Source: Pseudonocardia sp. MH-G8
GTDB taxonomy: Bacteria > Actinomycetota > Actinomycetes > Mycobacteriales > Pseudonocardiaceae
NCBI RefSeq assembly: GCF_002262885.1
Contig: NZ_NKYF01000017.1
Location: 118,052-182,051 of the forward strand
Length of the DNA: 64,000 nucleotides
Reading direction: 5' to 3'
Part shown: piece after piece, positions 43,472 through 52,865 of the stretch
Layout of the letters: each line of letters starts with the position of its first letter
Position numbering within the stretch: position 1 is the first letter of the stretch
Notes under the pieces: model-generated
The model's database searches: none
What the model was told of the DNA's origin: nothing
Seen by the model: the letters and a program-made list of their open reading frames with translations, nothing else
Position numbers and translations under genes: made by a program

Positions 43472-45811
43472 TCAGGGGGTGCTCTGCAGTTTCTCCAGCA
43501 TCTGCGGTAGTTGCTGTGTGTGCACCACGGCCAGGCGTTGGGTCGCGCGCGTCAGCGCCACGTAGAGGTCGTTGGCCCCGCGCGGGCTGTCGGCCAGCAG
43601 CTCGGCGGGCTCGACCACGATCACGGCGTCGAACTCGAGGCCCTTCGCGGCGGTGACCGGGAGGACCACCACCGCGGCGGTGAGGTCGACGTCCTGCGCG
43701 TCGGCCGCCCGCTCCCCCAGCAGGCGCTCGCGCAGCGCAGGCACCCGCGCGGCGGTGGTGAGCACGGCCGTGCGGCCCTCGCCGACCGCCCCGGCCTCCT
43801 CGGCCAGCACCTTCGCCAGGGTGTCGTCCAGCTCGCCCGATGGGGAGTGCACCGCGCGCGGGGCCACGCCGGCGCTGCGCACCGACCGCGGTGGGGCCAG
43901 GCCGGGCTCGATCGCAGCCAGGACGTCGTCGGCGACGTCGGCGATCTCGGCCGGGGTGCGGTAGTTGACCGTGAGCTGCTCCAGCCGCCAGCGGCGCGCC
44001 ACGAACGGTGCGAGCACCTCGTCCCACGAGCCCGCCCCGGCCCGGTCGCCGGTCTGGGCGATGTCGCCGACGATCGTCATCGACCGGCTCGGGCAGCGGC
44101 GCATCACGAGCCGCCACGCCATCGGCGTGAGCTCCTGCGCCTCGTCCACGATGACGTGGCCGTAGGTCCACTCGCGGTCGGCCGCCGCCCGCTCCGCGGT
44201 CGAGTCGTAGCGGCGCACCCGCTGCCGCTCGGCGAGCCGGTCGGCGTCGACGATGTCGGTGGCGCGCAGCAGCTCGGGGTCGAGGTCCTCCTCCAGGTCG
44301 AGCACGTCGAGCACGCCCTGCGCGTACATGACCTCCTCCCGCAATGCCGCCGCTTCCCGCGCGGCGGCCTCCGCGCCGTCGTCACCCAGCAGCTCGGCGG
44401 CCTCGTCCAGCAGCGGCACGTCGGCGGGGGTCCACCGCAGGTCGGCCGGCACGTCGTCGGCGGGAGCGGGGCGCACCAGCAGCTCGCGCTCGCCCGCAGG
44501 CAGGCGCCGGGCCACCGAGTTCAGCCGCTTGCGGTCGGCGAACAAGTCGGTGAGCAGCTCCTCGGCCGACAGGGTGGGCCACAGCCGCTCGAGCTCCCGG
44601 CCCAGCTCGGCGCTCTCCATGAGCTCCTCGCGGATGTCGGCCAGGTCGCCCGCATCGAGCAGGTTGCGCCCGCCGGAGCCGGTGAGCGTGCGCGCCACCT
44701 GCTCGGCCAGCAGCCGCACCGCCTCCTTGCGGAAGATCCGTTTCCCCTCGTTGTGCGGTTTGCGCGAGCGGCGGGCCCGGGTGCGGGCGGTGTGGGCGAC
44801 GTCGCGGTCCAGCCGCACGGCCTGCTGCTCCACCACCAGCTCGATCGGCTTGCGCGGCACCTGCTGGCGGTCCCGGACCGCGGCGGCGACCACCGCCGCC
44901 ATCTCCGCGCGCCCCTTCACCGCCGCTGTCTCCGCGGTCTCGTGACGGCGCGCGTCCAGGTTCGGGTGCAGCTGCCCGACGGTGCCGAGCACCACGCTGG
45001 TCTCGCCGAGCGAGGGCAGCACCTGACCGATGTAGGACAGGAACGTGGGGTTCGGCCCCACCACCAGCACGCCGCGGCGCGCGAGCCGGTCGCGGTGGGT
45101 GTAGAGCAGGTACGCCGCGCGGTGCAGCGCCACGGCCGTCTTGCCGGTGCCCGGCCCACCCTGCACCACCAGCACGCCCGAGGGCTTCGAGCGGATGATC
45201 GCGTCCTGCTCGGCCTGGATGGTGGCGACGATGTCGGCCATCCGGCCGGTGCGCCGCGCGTCGACGGCGGCCAGCAGCGCCGCCTCGCTGGTGAGGCCGC
45301 TGGTCTGGGTGACCGCGGTGGCGTCGTCGAGGTCCAGGACCTCGTCGTCCACGGCGAGGAGCTCGCGACGGCGGGTGCGCAGGTGCCGGCGGCGGCGGAT
45401 CCCCTCGGGGGACGCCGCGGTGGCCGTGTAGAAGGGCCGGGCCGCGGGCGCGCGCCAGTCCATCAGCAGAGGCTCGTACTCGTTCTCCTCGTCGAGCAGG
45501 CCCAGCCGGCCGACGTAGCGGCGCTCGCCGTCGGCCACGTCGAGGCGACCGAACGCGAGGCCGTGCTCGGCGGCCCGCAACGCGGCGAGGCGGTCGGTGT
45601 ACATGGCGGCTGCGGCATCCCGCTCGGTGAGTGCCTGCGGTGTGCCGACGGTCTCGTCGTGCAGCACCCCCTGCAACCGCCGGGCGGTCTCGGAGCGTCG
45701 GGCGTCGAGGCGTTGGTAGAGCATGCGGACATACGCCTGCTCGTACTCGATCCCGTCCTCGCTCCCGTCTGCGATCGCGTTCGTGATCGCGGGGGACGTG
45801 CTGTTCGACAC
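43472..45811 (-). CDS. HelD-like superfamily 1 RNA polymerase-associated ATPase
   Basis: 779 residues. The Walker A loop is QGGPGTGKTAVALHRAAYLL, followed by UvrD-type motifs HVIVDEAQELTPMAWRLV, GDIAQTGD, VNYRTPAEIADVA, PVTAAKGLEFDAVIVVEP and YVALTRATQRL. A long N-terminal helical arm (EQAYVRMLYQRLDARRSETA) and the insert between motifs match actinobacterial HelD proteins. These bind RNA polymerase and release it from stalled or inhibitor-bound complexes; some (HelR) protect against rifamycins. I see no rifamycin-associated palindrome upstream. GTG 45811 follows AAGGTGA. Divergent from the sigma factor gene. Confidence 0.9.
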   Translation of the reverse strand: MSNSTSPAITNAIADGSEDGIEYEQAYVRMLYQRLDARRSETARRLQGVLHDETVGTPQALTERDAAAAMYTDRLAALRAAEHGLAFGRLDVADGERRYVGRLGLLDEENEYEPLLMDWRAPAARPFYTATAASPEGIRRRRHLRTRRRELLAVDDEVLDLDDATAVTQTSGLTSEAALLAAVDARRTGRMADIVATIQAEQDAIIRSKPSGVLVVQGGPGTGKTAVALHRAAYLLYTHRDRLARRGVLVVGPNPTFLSYIGQVLPSLGETSVVLGTVGQLHPNLDARRHETAETAAVKGRAEMAAVVAAAVRDRQQVPRKPIELVVEQQAVRLDRDVAHTARTRARRSRKPHNEGKRIFRKEAVRLLAEQVARTLTGSGGRNLLDAGDLADIREELMESAELGRELERLWPTLSAEELLTDLFADRKRLNSVARRLPAGERELLVRPAPADDVPADLRWTPADVPLLDEAAELLGDDGAEAAAREAAALREEVMYAQGVLDVLDLEEDLDPELLRATDIVDADRLAERQRVRRYDSTAERAAADREWTYGHVIVDEAQELTPMAWRLVMRRCPSRSMTIVGDIAQTGDRAGAGSWDEVLAPFVARRWRLEQLTVNYRTPAEIADVADDVLAAIEPGLAPPRSVRSAGVAPRAVHSPSGELDDTLAKVLAEEAGAVGEGRTAVLTTAARVPALRERLLGERAADAQDVDLTAAVVVLPVTAAKGLEFDAVIVVEPAELLADSPRGANDLYVALTRATQRLAVVHTQQLPQMLEKLQSTP

Positions 45812-45876
45812 CGGGGGATCACCTTCGCGGAGGGGTGACGGATGAAATGGCGACTTACGAACGTACCAGCGCCCGC

Positions 45877-45902
45877 GTTTCCCCCCACCGGGCCGCGGGT
45901 AG
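45877..45902 (+). promoter_or_regulatory. Sigma-B/SigF-type promoter upstream of the sigma gene
   Basis: GTTT (45877-45880), 16-bp spacer, GGGTAG (45897-45902). This matches the GTTT-N15-17-GGGTA promoter recognised by actinobacterial SigB/SigF factors. It lies 46 bp before GTG 45949 and implies autoregulation of the sigma gene. Confidence 0.75.
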
Positions 45903-45948
45903 CTTCCCGAGTGCTCTTCGTCGTCGGCTGCCCGCCGCGGGACGTATC

Positions 45949-46719
45949 GTGACCGACACCTCCCGCGACTCGGACTACGCGCACCTCGCGCCCCTGTTCG
46001 AGGAGTACGCCGCGCTGCCGTCCGACGCCCCGGAGCGGGCGGCGCTGCGGTCGAAGCTGATCACCGGATACCTGCCGGTGGTGCAGCACATCGCCCGCCG
46101 CTTCGCGGGCCGCGGCGAGCCCGTGGACGACCTCGAGCAGGCCGGCACAGTCGGGCTGCTCAACGCCGTCGACCGGTTCGAACCCGACCGCGGCATCGAC
46201 TTCCTGTCCTACGCGGTGCCCACGATCACCGGCGAGATCCGCCGCCACTTCCGCGACCGGACGTGGTCGATGCGGGTGCCGCGGCGGCTGAAGGACCTGC
46301 AGAGCGCGATCAACGGCGCCGTCGGGCCGCTGTCGCAGGAGCTCGGCCGCGCGCCGCGGCCCAGCGAGATCGCCGACCGGCTCGGGATCCCCACCGAGGA
46401 CGTCGTGGAGGGCCTCGACGCGCAGCAGGCCTACCGCAGCAGCTCGCTCGACGAGCTCGTGGCCGGCGCGGACACCCCGCTCACCGACACCCTCGGCAGC
46501 GCCGACGCCGAGCTGGACAAGGTCGAGTACCGCGAGACCCTCGCACCGCTGCTCGACGACCTCCCGGAGCGGGAGCGCACCATCCTGCTCCTGCGCTTCT
46601 TCGGCAACCTCACCCAGACCCAGATCGCCGATCGCGTCGGGATCTCGCAGATGCACGTCTCCCGGCTGCTCTCCCAGACCGTGGCGCAGCTGCGCCGGCG
46701 CATGACCGACGAGGGCTGA
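45949..46719 (+). CDS. RNA polymerase sigma factor, SigB/SigF/SigG subfamily
   Basis: 256 residues with regions 2 (ARRFAGRGEPVDDLEQAGTV, RFEPDRGIDFLSYAVPTITG), 3 (RRLKDLQSAINGAVGPLSQE) and 4 (LPERERTILLLRFFGNLTQT, QIADRVGISQMHVSRLLSQT). It belongs to the general-stress group controlled by anti-sigma partner switches. GTG 45949 is preferred because a sigma-B-type promoter lies inside the longer frame that starts at 45835 or 45847; transcripts from that promoter could not use the earlier starts. No anti-sigma gene is adjacent; the RsbW- and STAS-type genes at 9.7-13.2 kb are candidates at best. Confidence 0.93.
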   Translation: MTDTSRDSDYAHLAPLFEEYAALPSDAPERAALRSKLITGYLPVVQHIARRFAGRGEPVDDLEQAGTVGLLNAVDRFEPDRGIDFLSYAVPTITGEIRRHFRDRTWSMRVPRRLKDLQSAINGAVGPLSQELGRAPRPSEIADRLGIPTEDVVEGLDAQQAYRSSSLDELVAGADTPLTDTLGSADAELDKVEYRETLAPLLDDLPERERTILLLRFFGNLTQTQIADRVGISQMHVSRLLSQTVAQLRRRMTDEG

Positions 46720-46836
46720 CCCGACCAGGGCTTCCCGCGGTGGGGCGGTTGGCGCGGGGGAGGTCGGGCGCAGCCCTGGCCGGTCGGCCCCGCCCGACGC
46801 AGCCCGGGGAGTCGACGCTGCCGGGCTGAGGTTCGA

Positions 46837-47415
46837 TCAGCCGCTCATCCGCGCAGGGGGCGTCTCCCGCCCGTCGGGAGGCGTCCCCGCGCCGTCGTCG
46901 GTCCCGTTGCCGACCCCGTTGCCGTTGCGGGCGCGCCGCAGCATCGGCAGTGGCAGGACGAACCAGAGGGCGATGAGGACGGCGCAGACCACCGCGGCCG
47001 TGGTGATCGCGAACGGCCGGCCGACGGCCACGTCGAGCACCAGCAGGACGGCGCCGGTGAGCGTGAGCACGAGCGCCCCCAGCCCGAGGCTGAACAGCCG
47101 GTGGCCGAGCTGCACGGTCTCGGCCTTCACCCCGCGCCGGAAGGTGACGCGGTGCACGGCGGCCGGCGCGACGAACAGACCCGCGGTGAGCACCGAGCAG
47201 AGCAGGGTGACCACGTAGGTCCCGCGCTGCACGTCGTCGATGTCGCCGAAGCGCTCGGTGAACGAGAGCGTGAGCAGGAACGCGAAGAGGATCTGCACCC
47301 CCGTCTGCGCGACCCGCAGCTCCTGCAGCAGCTCGACCATGTTGCGGTCGGCGCGCTCGAGCGGGCCCTCGTTGCGCCCCTCGGCCCGGTTCCCGCTCAT
47401 GTCGGCGCCAGTCAT
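46837..47415 (-). CDS. DUF6328 membrane protein
   Basis: 192 residues. After a polar N-terminus comes the conserved segment ELLQELRVAQTGVQILFAFL, then four hydrophobic helices (to about residue 160) and a Gly/Asn/Pro-rich tail. The pattern fits DUF6328, uncharacterised membrane proteins. ATG 47415 lies six bases after TAGCAT on the minus strand, so it may be leaderless. Convergent with the sigma gene across 117 bp. Confidence 0.72.
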   Translation of the reverse strand: MTGADMSGNRAEGRNEGPLERADRNMVELLQELRVAQTGVQILFAFLLTLSFTERFGDIDDVQRGTYVVTLLCSVLTAGLFVAPAAVHRVTFRRGVKAETVQLGHRLFSLGLGALVLTLTGAVLLVLDVAVGRPFAITTAAVVCAVLIALWFVLPLPMLRRARNGNGVGNGTDDGAGTPPDGRETPPARMSG

Positions 47416-47490
47416 GCGCGGATGCTACCCGGACGGGTGACGCCGAGCTGGGCCGAACGCTCGGCGCCACCCGCCCGGGCGTAGTCGCGC

Positions 47491-48069
47491 TCAGACCGTG
47501 GCGCCCTCGTCGTGGACCCGGTGGGCGCCATCCGCGAACTCCTCCACGATCTTGGCGCAGAACGCGGGCAGGTCGTCCGGGTCACGGCTGGAGACCAGCC
47601 CGTTGTCCGTGACGACCTCCTCGTCGACGACGGTGCCGCCGGCGTTGCGGATGTCGGTGCGCAGGCTCGGGTAGGAGGTGAGCCTGCGTCCCCGCACCAG
47701 GTCGGCCTCGACCAGCGTCCACGGGCCGTGGCAGATCACCCCGACCGGCTTGCCGGCCCGGAAGACCTCCTGCACGAAGCTGCGCACGTCCGGGTCCATC
47801 CGCAGCCGATCGGCGTTCACGGTGCCACCCGGCATGATCAGCGCGTCGTAGTCGGCGGCGGAGGCCTGCTTCGCGGCCTTGTCCGCGGTGAACTTCTCCG
47901 CGGGTTCGATGTCGCCGTTCATCGCCTGGAACTCGCCGTCGGACAGCGAGATGATCTCCGTGCGGGCGCCCTCGCCGGTGACCGCGTCGCGTGGCCGGGT
48001 GAGCTCCACCTGCTCCACGCCGTCGGTCGCGAGGATCGCGATGCGCTTGCCGTCCAGCTTGCCGCTCAT
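47491..48069 (-). CDS. DJ-1/PfpI-family protein
   Basis: 192 residues. The nucleophile elbow VICHGPWTLVEA carries the conserved Cys, with the preceding Glu of the family in ILATDGVEQVEL. Members are proteases, chaperones or deglycases for glycated molecules. ATG 48069 follows AGGAGAGG. Stand-alone gene between DUF6328 and topoisomerase IB on the same strand. Stress protection is the likely role by family. Confidence 0.9.
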   Translation of the reverse strand: MSGKLDGKRIAILATDGVEQVELTRPRDAVTGEGARTEIISLSDGEFQAMNGDIEPAEKFTADKAAKQASAADYDALIMPGGTVNADRLRMDPDVRSFVQEVFRAGKPVGVICHGPWTLVEADLVRGRRLTSYPSLRTDIRNAGGTVVDEEVVTDNGLVSSRDPDDLPAFCAKIVEEFADGAHRVHDEGATV

Positions 48070-48140
48070 GGGTTCCCTCTCCTGTCGGTACTCGTCCCGC
48101 AAGTCGCGTACCCACCGGCACCGGGGCTATCCACGGCCGC

Positions 48141-49199
48141 TCAGCGTGCGATGAGCCGCACCACGGCCCGCTCCACGGACCCGCGGGTGGCGTCGTCGGT
48201 CAGGTCGGGCGCGCCGGCACCGTTCCCGAGCTCCTGCAGCGCCCGCAGCACCGTGCGCCCCTCGTCGAACCGCTCGATGACGCGCGGGTCGACGTAGGAG
48301 CTGCGCGCCACCGTGGGGGTGTTGCCGAGGTGTTCGGCCACCTCCTTGATGGAGGCGTTGACGAGCCGCTTGCGAGTCCGTTCCTTCTCCGGCACCCCGC
48401 GACCCGCCACGGCACCGGCGAGGGTGACGGCGGCGAGCACCGTGGCGTTCCAGGTGCGCAGGTCCTTGCAGGTGTACTGCTCGCCGACCAGCTCCTTGAC
48501 CGCGGCGTTGAGGTCCTCCACGCGCACGTCGTGCCAGTCGCACCCGACGCGGTACGCGAGCAGGTCCTCGCCGCCGCCCCGGCGACGCAGCAGGGAGTTG
48601 ACGACCTTGTGCAGCATCGGGTCCCGCAGCGCCAACGTCCGCGGGACACCGCCCTTGGCGGGGTAGGAGAACAGCACGACGCCGCGGTGCAGGTGCACGT
48701 GGTCGCGGCGCAGCGTCGCGAGCCCGAACGTGCCGTCCTCGTCGTCGTCGCCGGGTGCGTACTCCTCGCCTCCCGCCCGGAACACGCCGACGTCCAGCAT
48801 CCGCACCGCGGCGGCGAGCACGCGGTCACGGTGCAGGCCCTTCTCCCCCAGCCGCGTCGTGAGCTCGCCGCGCACGCCGGCCAGGACGTGGCCGAGGGTG
48901 AGCACCCGCTCGTGCTTCTCCCGGTCGCGCCGGCGCCGCCACTCCTCGTGGTAGCGGTACTGGCGCCGGCCCGCGGCGTCGACGCCCACGGCCTGGATGT
49001 GCCCTTCCGGGTCGGGGCAGATCCAGACCTCCTGCCACGCAGGCGGGATGGCCAGCGACTTGATCCGGGCGATCTCGCCCGGATCGGTCACGGGGTCGCC
49101 CGCGCAGTCGTAGAAGCTCCATCCACGCCCGCGGCGCCGGCGCGAGAAGCCCGGCGACGCGGGATCGACCCGGACCAGACCCTCGGGAACCTCACTCAC
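48141..49199 (-). CDS. DNA topoisomerase IB
   Basis: 352 residues of the poxvirus-type topoisomerase IB family, which relaxes supercoils through a 3'-phosphotyrosine intermediate. The N-terminal beta domain is present (GWSFYDCAGDPVTDPGEIAR, SLAIPPAWQEVWICPDPEGH). Catalytic segments: CKDLRTWNATV (Arg), the Lys region in FSYPAKGG, and SSYVDPRV with the nucleophile Tyr near residue 301. ATG 49199. Common in actinobacteria; not essential. The neighbours do not define a pathway. Confidence 0.93.
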   Translation of the reverse strand: MSEVPEGLVRVDPASPGFSRRRRGRGWSFYDCAGDPVTDPGEIARIKSLAIPPAWQEVWICPDPEGHIQAVGVDAAGRRQYRYHEEWRRRRDREKHERVLTLGHVLAGVRGELTTRLGEKGLHRDRVLAAAVRMLDVGVFRAGGEEYAPGDDDEDGTFGLATLRRDHVHLHRGVVLFSYPAKGGVPRTLALRDPMLHKVVNSLLRRRGGGEDLLAYRVGCDWHDVRVEDLNAAVKELVGEQYTCKDLRTWNATVLAAVTLAGAVAGRGVPEKERTRKRLVNASIKEVAEHLGNTPTVARSSYVDPRVIERFDEGRTVLRALQELGNGAGAPDLTDDATRGSVERAVVRLIAR

Positions 49200-49238
49200 G
49201 TCACCGACCTACCCGAGCGGGCGTGCGGCAAGCGCGAA

Positions 49239-49598
49239 CTAGGTCACGACGGGGGTGTCGGCGTGCTCGCGGCAGGTCGGCACCTCGGGCCGCGCCTCGA
49301 GGCGCTCGTCGTCGATCTCCCGACCGCACACGGCGCAGCGGCCGTACCCGCCTTCGTCGAGCCGATCGATCGCGTCCTGGACGCGGCGGCGCTGCTCGCT
49401 GAGCGTGGTGACGCTCAGGTCGGCCTCCATGGTCGTGTTCACCTCGGTGCCGTAGTCGCCGGGGTGCTGGCCGAGGGCGCCTTCCTGGCCGAGCGTGTCC
49501 GCGGATGCCTCGGCACGGTTGTCCTCGGCGGCACGCAGGCGGTCGTCGAGGGCGGACAGCTCACCGGTCAGCAGTTGTCGGGCGCGGTCGGGGTCCAC
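49239..49598 (-). CDS. TraR/DksA-type zinc-finger protein
   Basis: 119 residues: a helical hairpin (residues 1-75) followed by a zinc finger CAVCGREIDDERLEARPEVP then TCREH, so the fourth ligand is His rather than Cys. DksA-like proteins bind the RNA polymerase secondary channel. GTG 49598 follows AAGGA by five bases; a longer frame from 49628 has less support. Same strand as the topoisomerase gene, 39 bp upstream of it. Confidence 0.87.
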   Translation of the reverse strand: MDPDRARQLLTGELSALDDRLRAAEDNRAEASADTLGQEGALGQHPGDYGTEVNTTMEADLSVTTLSEQRRRVQDAIDRLDEGGYGRCAVCGREIDDERLEARPEVPTCREHADTPVVT

Positions 49599-49695
49599 GG
49601 GAGTCCTTCCGTCGGGTGCGGGACGCATCAGCGCCCTCGCATACCCCGCACGTGGAGCCCGTACGCGTCGCCCGTGGAGATCAGCTGCGAGGAGA

Positions 49696-52065
49696 TCAGC
49701 TGCCGGGGTGGCGCCCCTTCGGCACGCGCCCGTACGGCTGCTCCACCGGGTCCACCGGGTCGAGCGCCGGGATCTCGCGCACCTGTGCCTCGTCCCCCAG
49801 CGCGAGGGGCTCGCCGTGGTGGTGCAACCGCATCGGCGGGCCCGACACCAGCCGGTACTCCGCCTCGCCGGGCCGGATCTCCACCCGCAGCTGCCGGCCC
49901 TGCCAGCGCAGCCCGAACGAGATCCGCGAGAGCGCGGGCGGCAGCCGCGGGGCGAACGAGATCCCCCCGGTGCCGCCCGCGTCCATCCGCATGCCGCCGA
50001 AGCCGGAGACCACCGCCGTCCAGGTGCCCGCCATCGACGCGATGTGCACGCCGTGGTCGGAGTTGCCCGCGAGGTCGTCCAGGTCCACCAGCGCGGCCTC
50101 GCCGAGGTAGTCGTAGGCCAGGTCCAGGTGCCCGGTCCACGCCGCCACCACCGCCTGCGTGCACGCCGACAGCGACGAGTCCCGCACCGTCAGCGACTCG
50201 TAGTAGGCGAAGTTGCGGCGCATCTGCTCGAGGCTGAACGCATCCGGGCGCAGCTGCATCGCCAGCACCAGGTCCGCCTGCTTGATCACCTGCTTGCGGT
50301 ACAGGTCGAAGTAGGGGACGTTCAGCAGCAGCGGGTACATCTGCGGCGGCGTGGCCTCGAAGTCCCACACCTGGTGGTTCGTGAACCCCTCGGCCTGCGG
50401 GTGCACGCCCAGCACGTCGTCGAACGGGATGCGCATCGACTTCGCCGCGTCCCGCCAGGACGCCATCTCCTCGGCGTTCACCCCGAGCCGCGCCGCCGCC
50501 CGTGCGTGGCGCGCCGCCGTGTCCGCCGCCACCCGCAGGTTCTGCTGGGCCATCAGGTTGGTGTAGACGTTGTTGTCCACGATCGCGGTGTACTCGTCCG
50601 GGCCCGTCACCCCGTCGATGCGGAACTGCCCCGACGAGTCGTGATGCCCCAGCGAACGCCACAACCGCGCCGTGGCCACCACCAGCTCCAGGCCCACCTC
50701 GCGCTCGAACACCTCGTCACCGGTCGCCGCCACGTGGCGACGCACCGCGTCGGCGATGTCGGCGTTGATGTGGAACGCCGCCGTGCCCGCCGGCCAGTAC
50801 CCCGAACACTCCTGCCCCCGGATCGTCCGCCACGGGAACGCCGCCCCACCCAGCCCCAGCTGCTCCGCCCGCTCGTAGGCAAGGGGCAGGATCGACTGGC
50901 GCCAGCGCAGCGCGTCCGCCGCGGCCTCGGGTGCGAGGTGGGAGAGCACCGGGAGGCAGAACGTCTCGGTGTCCCAGAACGTGTGCCCGTCGTAACCCTC
51001 GCCGGTCAGCCCCTTCGCCCCGATCGCGCGACGCTCGGCCCGCGCCCCGGCCTGCAGCACGTGGAAGGTCGCCAACCGCACCGCCTGCTGCAGCTCCGCG
51101 TCCCCGTCGATCTCGACGTCCGCGGTCTCCCAGAACTCGTCCAGGTACTGACGCTGCTCGGCCACCAGCCCGTCCCAGCCCGTGTAGCGCGCGGCCGCCA
51201 GCGCGGCGCGGACCTGGTCGTGCAGCGCCGGCAGCGAGCGGCGCGACGACCACCCGTAGGCCAGGTACTTCACCAGCCGCAGCGTGCGGCCCGGCTCGAG
51301 GCGCGCGATCACGGTGGTGCGCCCGATGTCCTCGGTGGCCTCGGTGGTGACCTTCACCCCGTCCGGCCCGTGCACCTCGTGGTCCATCGCCGCGGCCACC
51401 CGCAGGCCCGAGCGACGGGTCCGGTGCAGCAGCGTGGCGCTCGCCTCGGCGCTGCGGTGCTGCTCGGCCACCAGCGGGTCGGTGAGCGCCGCCTCCACGC
51501 GCGGGTCGGCCTCGTCGCGGCCCGGCAGCTGCTCGTTGGCCACCAGCTCCGACTGCACCACGAGCAGGGCGGGCTCGTCGAGCACCTCGACCTCGTAGCA
51601 GATCGCCGCGATCGCGCGCTGCGTCAGCGACACCATCCGCGTCGAGCGGACCCGCACCACGCGGCCCGCGGGCGAGGCCCACTCGACCTCGCGGGTGAGC
51701 GTGCCCGCCCGCAGGTCCAGCACCCGTTCGTGGCGGTGCAGCTGCCCGTAGCGCAGGTCGAACGGCTCGTCCTCCACCAGCAACCGGATCAGCTTGCCGT
51801 TGGTGACGTTGATGATCGTCTGCCCCGACTCCGGGTAACCGTAGCCACCCTCGGCATACGGCAGCGGGCGACGCTCGTAGAACGAGTTGAGGTACGTACC
51901 CGGCATCGCGTGCGGCTCACCCTCGTCGAGGTTGCCGCGCAGCCCGATGTGCCCGTTGGACAGCGCGAACACCGATTCGACCTGGCCCATCCGGTCCAGG
52001 TCCAACCGCGGCTCCCGCACCACCCACGGCTCCACGGCGAAGGCACGGCCCGGGTCGGGGCTCAT
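49696..52065 (-). CDS. Glycoside hydrolase family 65 (trehalose/maltose phosphorylase-type)
   Basis: 789 residues. GH65 landmarks: YLNSFYERRP near the N-terminus, GEGYDGHTFWDTETFCLPVL, and the general acid Glu in VTGPDEYTAIVDNNVYTN (about residue 487). The family phosphorolyses or hydrolyses alpha-linked disaccharides such as trehalose, maltose or kojibiose. ATG 52065 overlaps the stop of the upstream beta-phosphoglucomutase gene by 4 bp, the classic pairing in which the released beta-glucose-1-phosphate is isomerised. This also matches the mycobacterial Rv3400-Rv3401 pair. Confidence 0.92.
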   Translation of the reverse strand: MSPDPGRAFAVEPWVVREPRLDLDRMGQVESVFALSNGHIGLRGNLDEGEPHAMPGTYLNSFYERRPLPYAEGGYGYPESGQTIINVTNGKLIRLLVEDEPFDLRYGQLHRHERVLDLRAGTLTREVEWASPAGRVVRVRSTRMVSLTQRAIAAICYEVEVLDEPALLVVQSELVANEQLPGRDEADPRVEAALTDPLVAEQHRSAEASATLLHRTRRSGLRVAAAMDHEVHGPDGVKVTTEATEDIGRTTVIARLEPGRTLRLVKYLAYGWSSRRSLPALHDQVRAALAAARYTGWDGLVAEQRQYLDEFWETADVEIDGDAELQQAVRLATFHVLQAGARAERRAIGAKGLTGEGYDGHTFWDTETFCLPVLSHLAPEAAADALRWRQSILPLAYERAEQLGLGGAAFPWRTIRGQECSGYWPAGTAAFHINADIADAVRRHVAATGDEVFEREVGLELVVATARLWRSLGHHDSSGQFRIDGVTGPDEYTAIVDNNVYTNLMAQQNLRVAADTAARHARAAARLGVNAEEMASWRDAAKSMRIPFDDVLGVHPQAEGFTNHQVWDFEATPPQMYPLLLNVPYFDLYRKQVIKQADLVLAMQLRPDAFSLEQMRRNFAYYESLTVRDSSLSACTQAVVAAWTGHLDLAYDYLGEAALVDLDDLAGNSDHGVHIASMAGTWTAVVSGFGGMRMDAGGTGGISFAPRLPPALSRISFGLRWQGRQLRVEIRPGEAEYRLVSGPPMRLHHHGEPLALGDEAQVREIPALDPVDPVEQPYGRVPKGRHPGS

Positions 52066-52808
52066 CGTCCGGCCTCCAGCAACTCGGCGAGGTCGGACAC
52101 GACGACGTCGGCGCCGTGCTCCCGCAGCGCGTCGGCGTGGCCGAGCCGGTCGACGCCCACGACGAAGCCGAACCCGCCCGCCTTGCCCGACGCGACGCCT
52201 GCCAGGGCGTCCTCGAACACGACGGCCTGGTCCTTCCCGACGCCCAGGTCGGCGGCGGCGGCGAGGAACGTGTCGGGCGCGGGCTTGCCGGGCAACCCGC
52301 GCTCCTTGGCGGTCACCCCGTCCACGCGGTGGTCGATCAGCTCGATGAGACCCGCGACGCGCAGCACCTGCTCGGCATTGGCCGACGAGGACACGACCGC
52401 CGCGGCGAGCCCCGCCTCCTTCACCGCGTGCAGGTAGCGCACCGATCCGGGGTAGACCTCCACCCCGACCGTGACGATCTTGTCCTGGACCAGGTCGTTC
52501 TTGCGCGTGGCGAGCGCGAAGACCGTCTCCGCGTCGGGTGCGTCATCGGGCCCACCCGCCGGCAGCTCGATGCCGCGGGAGCGCAGGAACGAGTCCGTGC
52601 CCGCCAGCCGCGGCTTGCCGTCCACGTAGGGCCCGTAGTCGCTCGTGACGTCGAAGGGCCGGAACTCGGCACCCTCACGCTCGGCGCGGACGCGCAGGTA
52701 CTCGTCGAACATCTGCTTCCACGCGGCCGCGTGCACGCTCGCAGTGTCGGTCAGCACGCCGTCGAGATCGAAGAGGCACGCGCGCGTGCCGTCGGGAAGC
52801 CCCAGCAT
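52062..52808 (-). CDS. Beta-phosphoglucomutase-family HAD protein
   Basis: 248 residues. HAD motif I is ACLFDLDGVLTDTASVHAAA with both catalytic Asp residues; motif II VSSSANAEQVL, motif III Lys in GLPGKPAPDTF, and motif IV VVFEDALAGVASGKAG. The cap includes PYVDGKPRLAGTDSFL. It would convert beta-glucose-1-phosphate to glucose-6-phosphate. The ATG at 52808 has no obvious ribosome site. Coupled to GH65 by ATGA overlap. Confidence 0.92.
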   Translation of the reverse strand: MLGLPDGTRACLFDLDGVLTDTASVHAAAWKQMFDEYLRVRAEREGAEFRPFDVTSDYGPYVDGKPRLAGTDSFLRSRGIELPAGGPDDAPDAETVFALATRKNDLVQDKIVTVGVEVYPGSVRYLHAVKEAGLAAAVVSSSANAEQVLRVAGLIELIDHRVDGVTAKERGLPGKPAPDTFLAAAADLGVGKDQAVVFEDALAGVASGKAGGFGFVVGVDRLGHADALREHGADVVVSDLAELLEAGR

Positions 52809-52865
52809 GCGCGCACGGTACCGAGCCGTTGATCACCATCCCCACCCACACCACACCAGGGGCTC

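Noticed and set aside
45835..45948. Longer N-terminus for the sigma factor (GTG 45835 or ATG 45847)
   Set aside because: The extra residues are not conserved in the family and the sigma-B-type promoter lies inside them.
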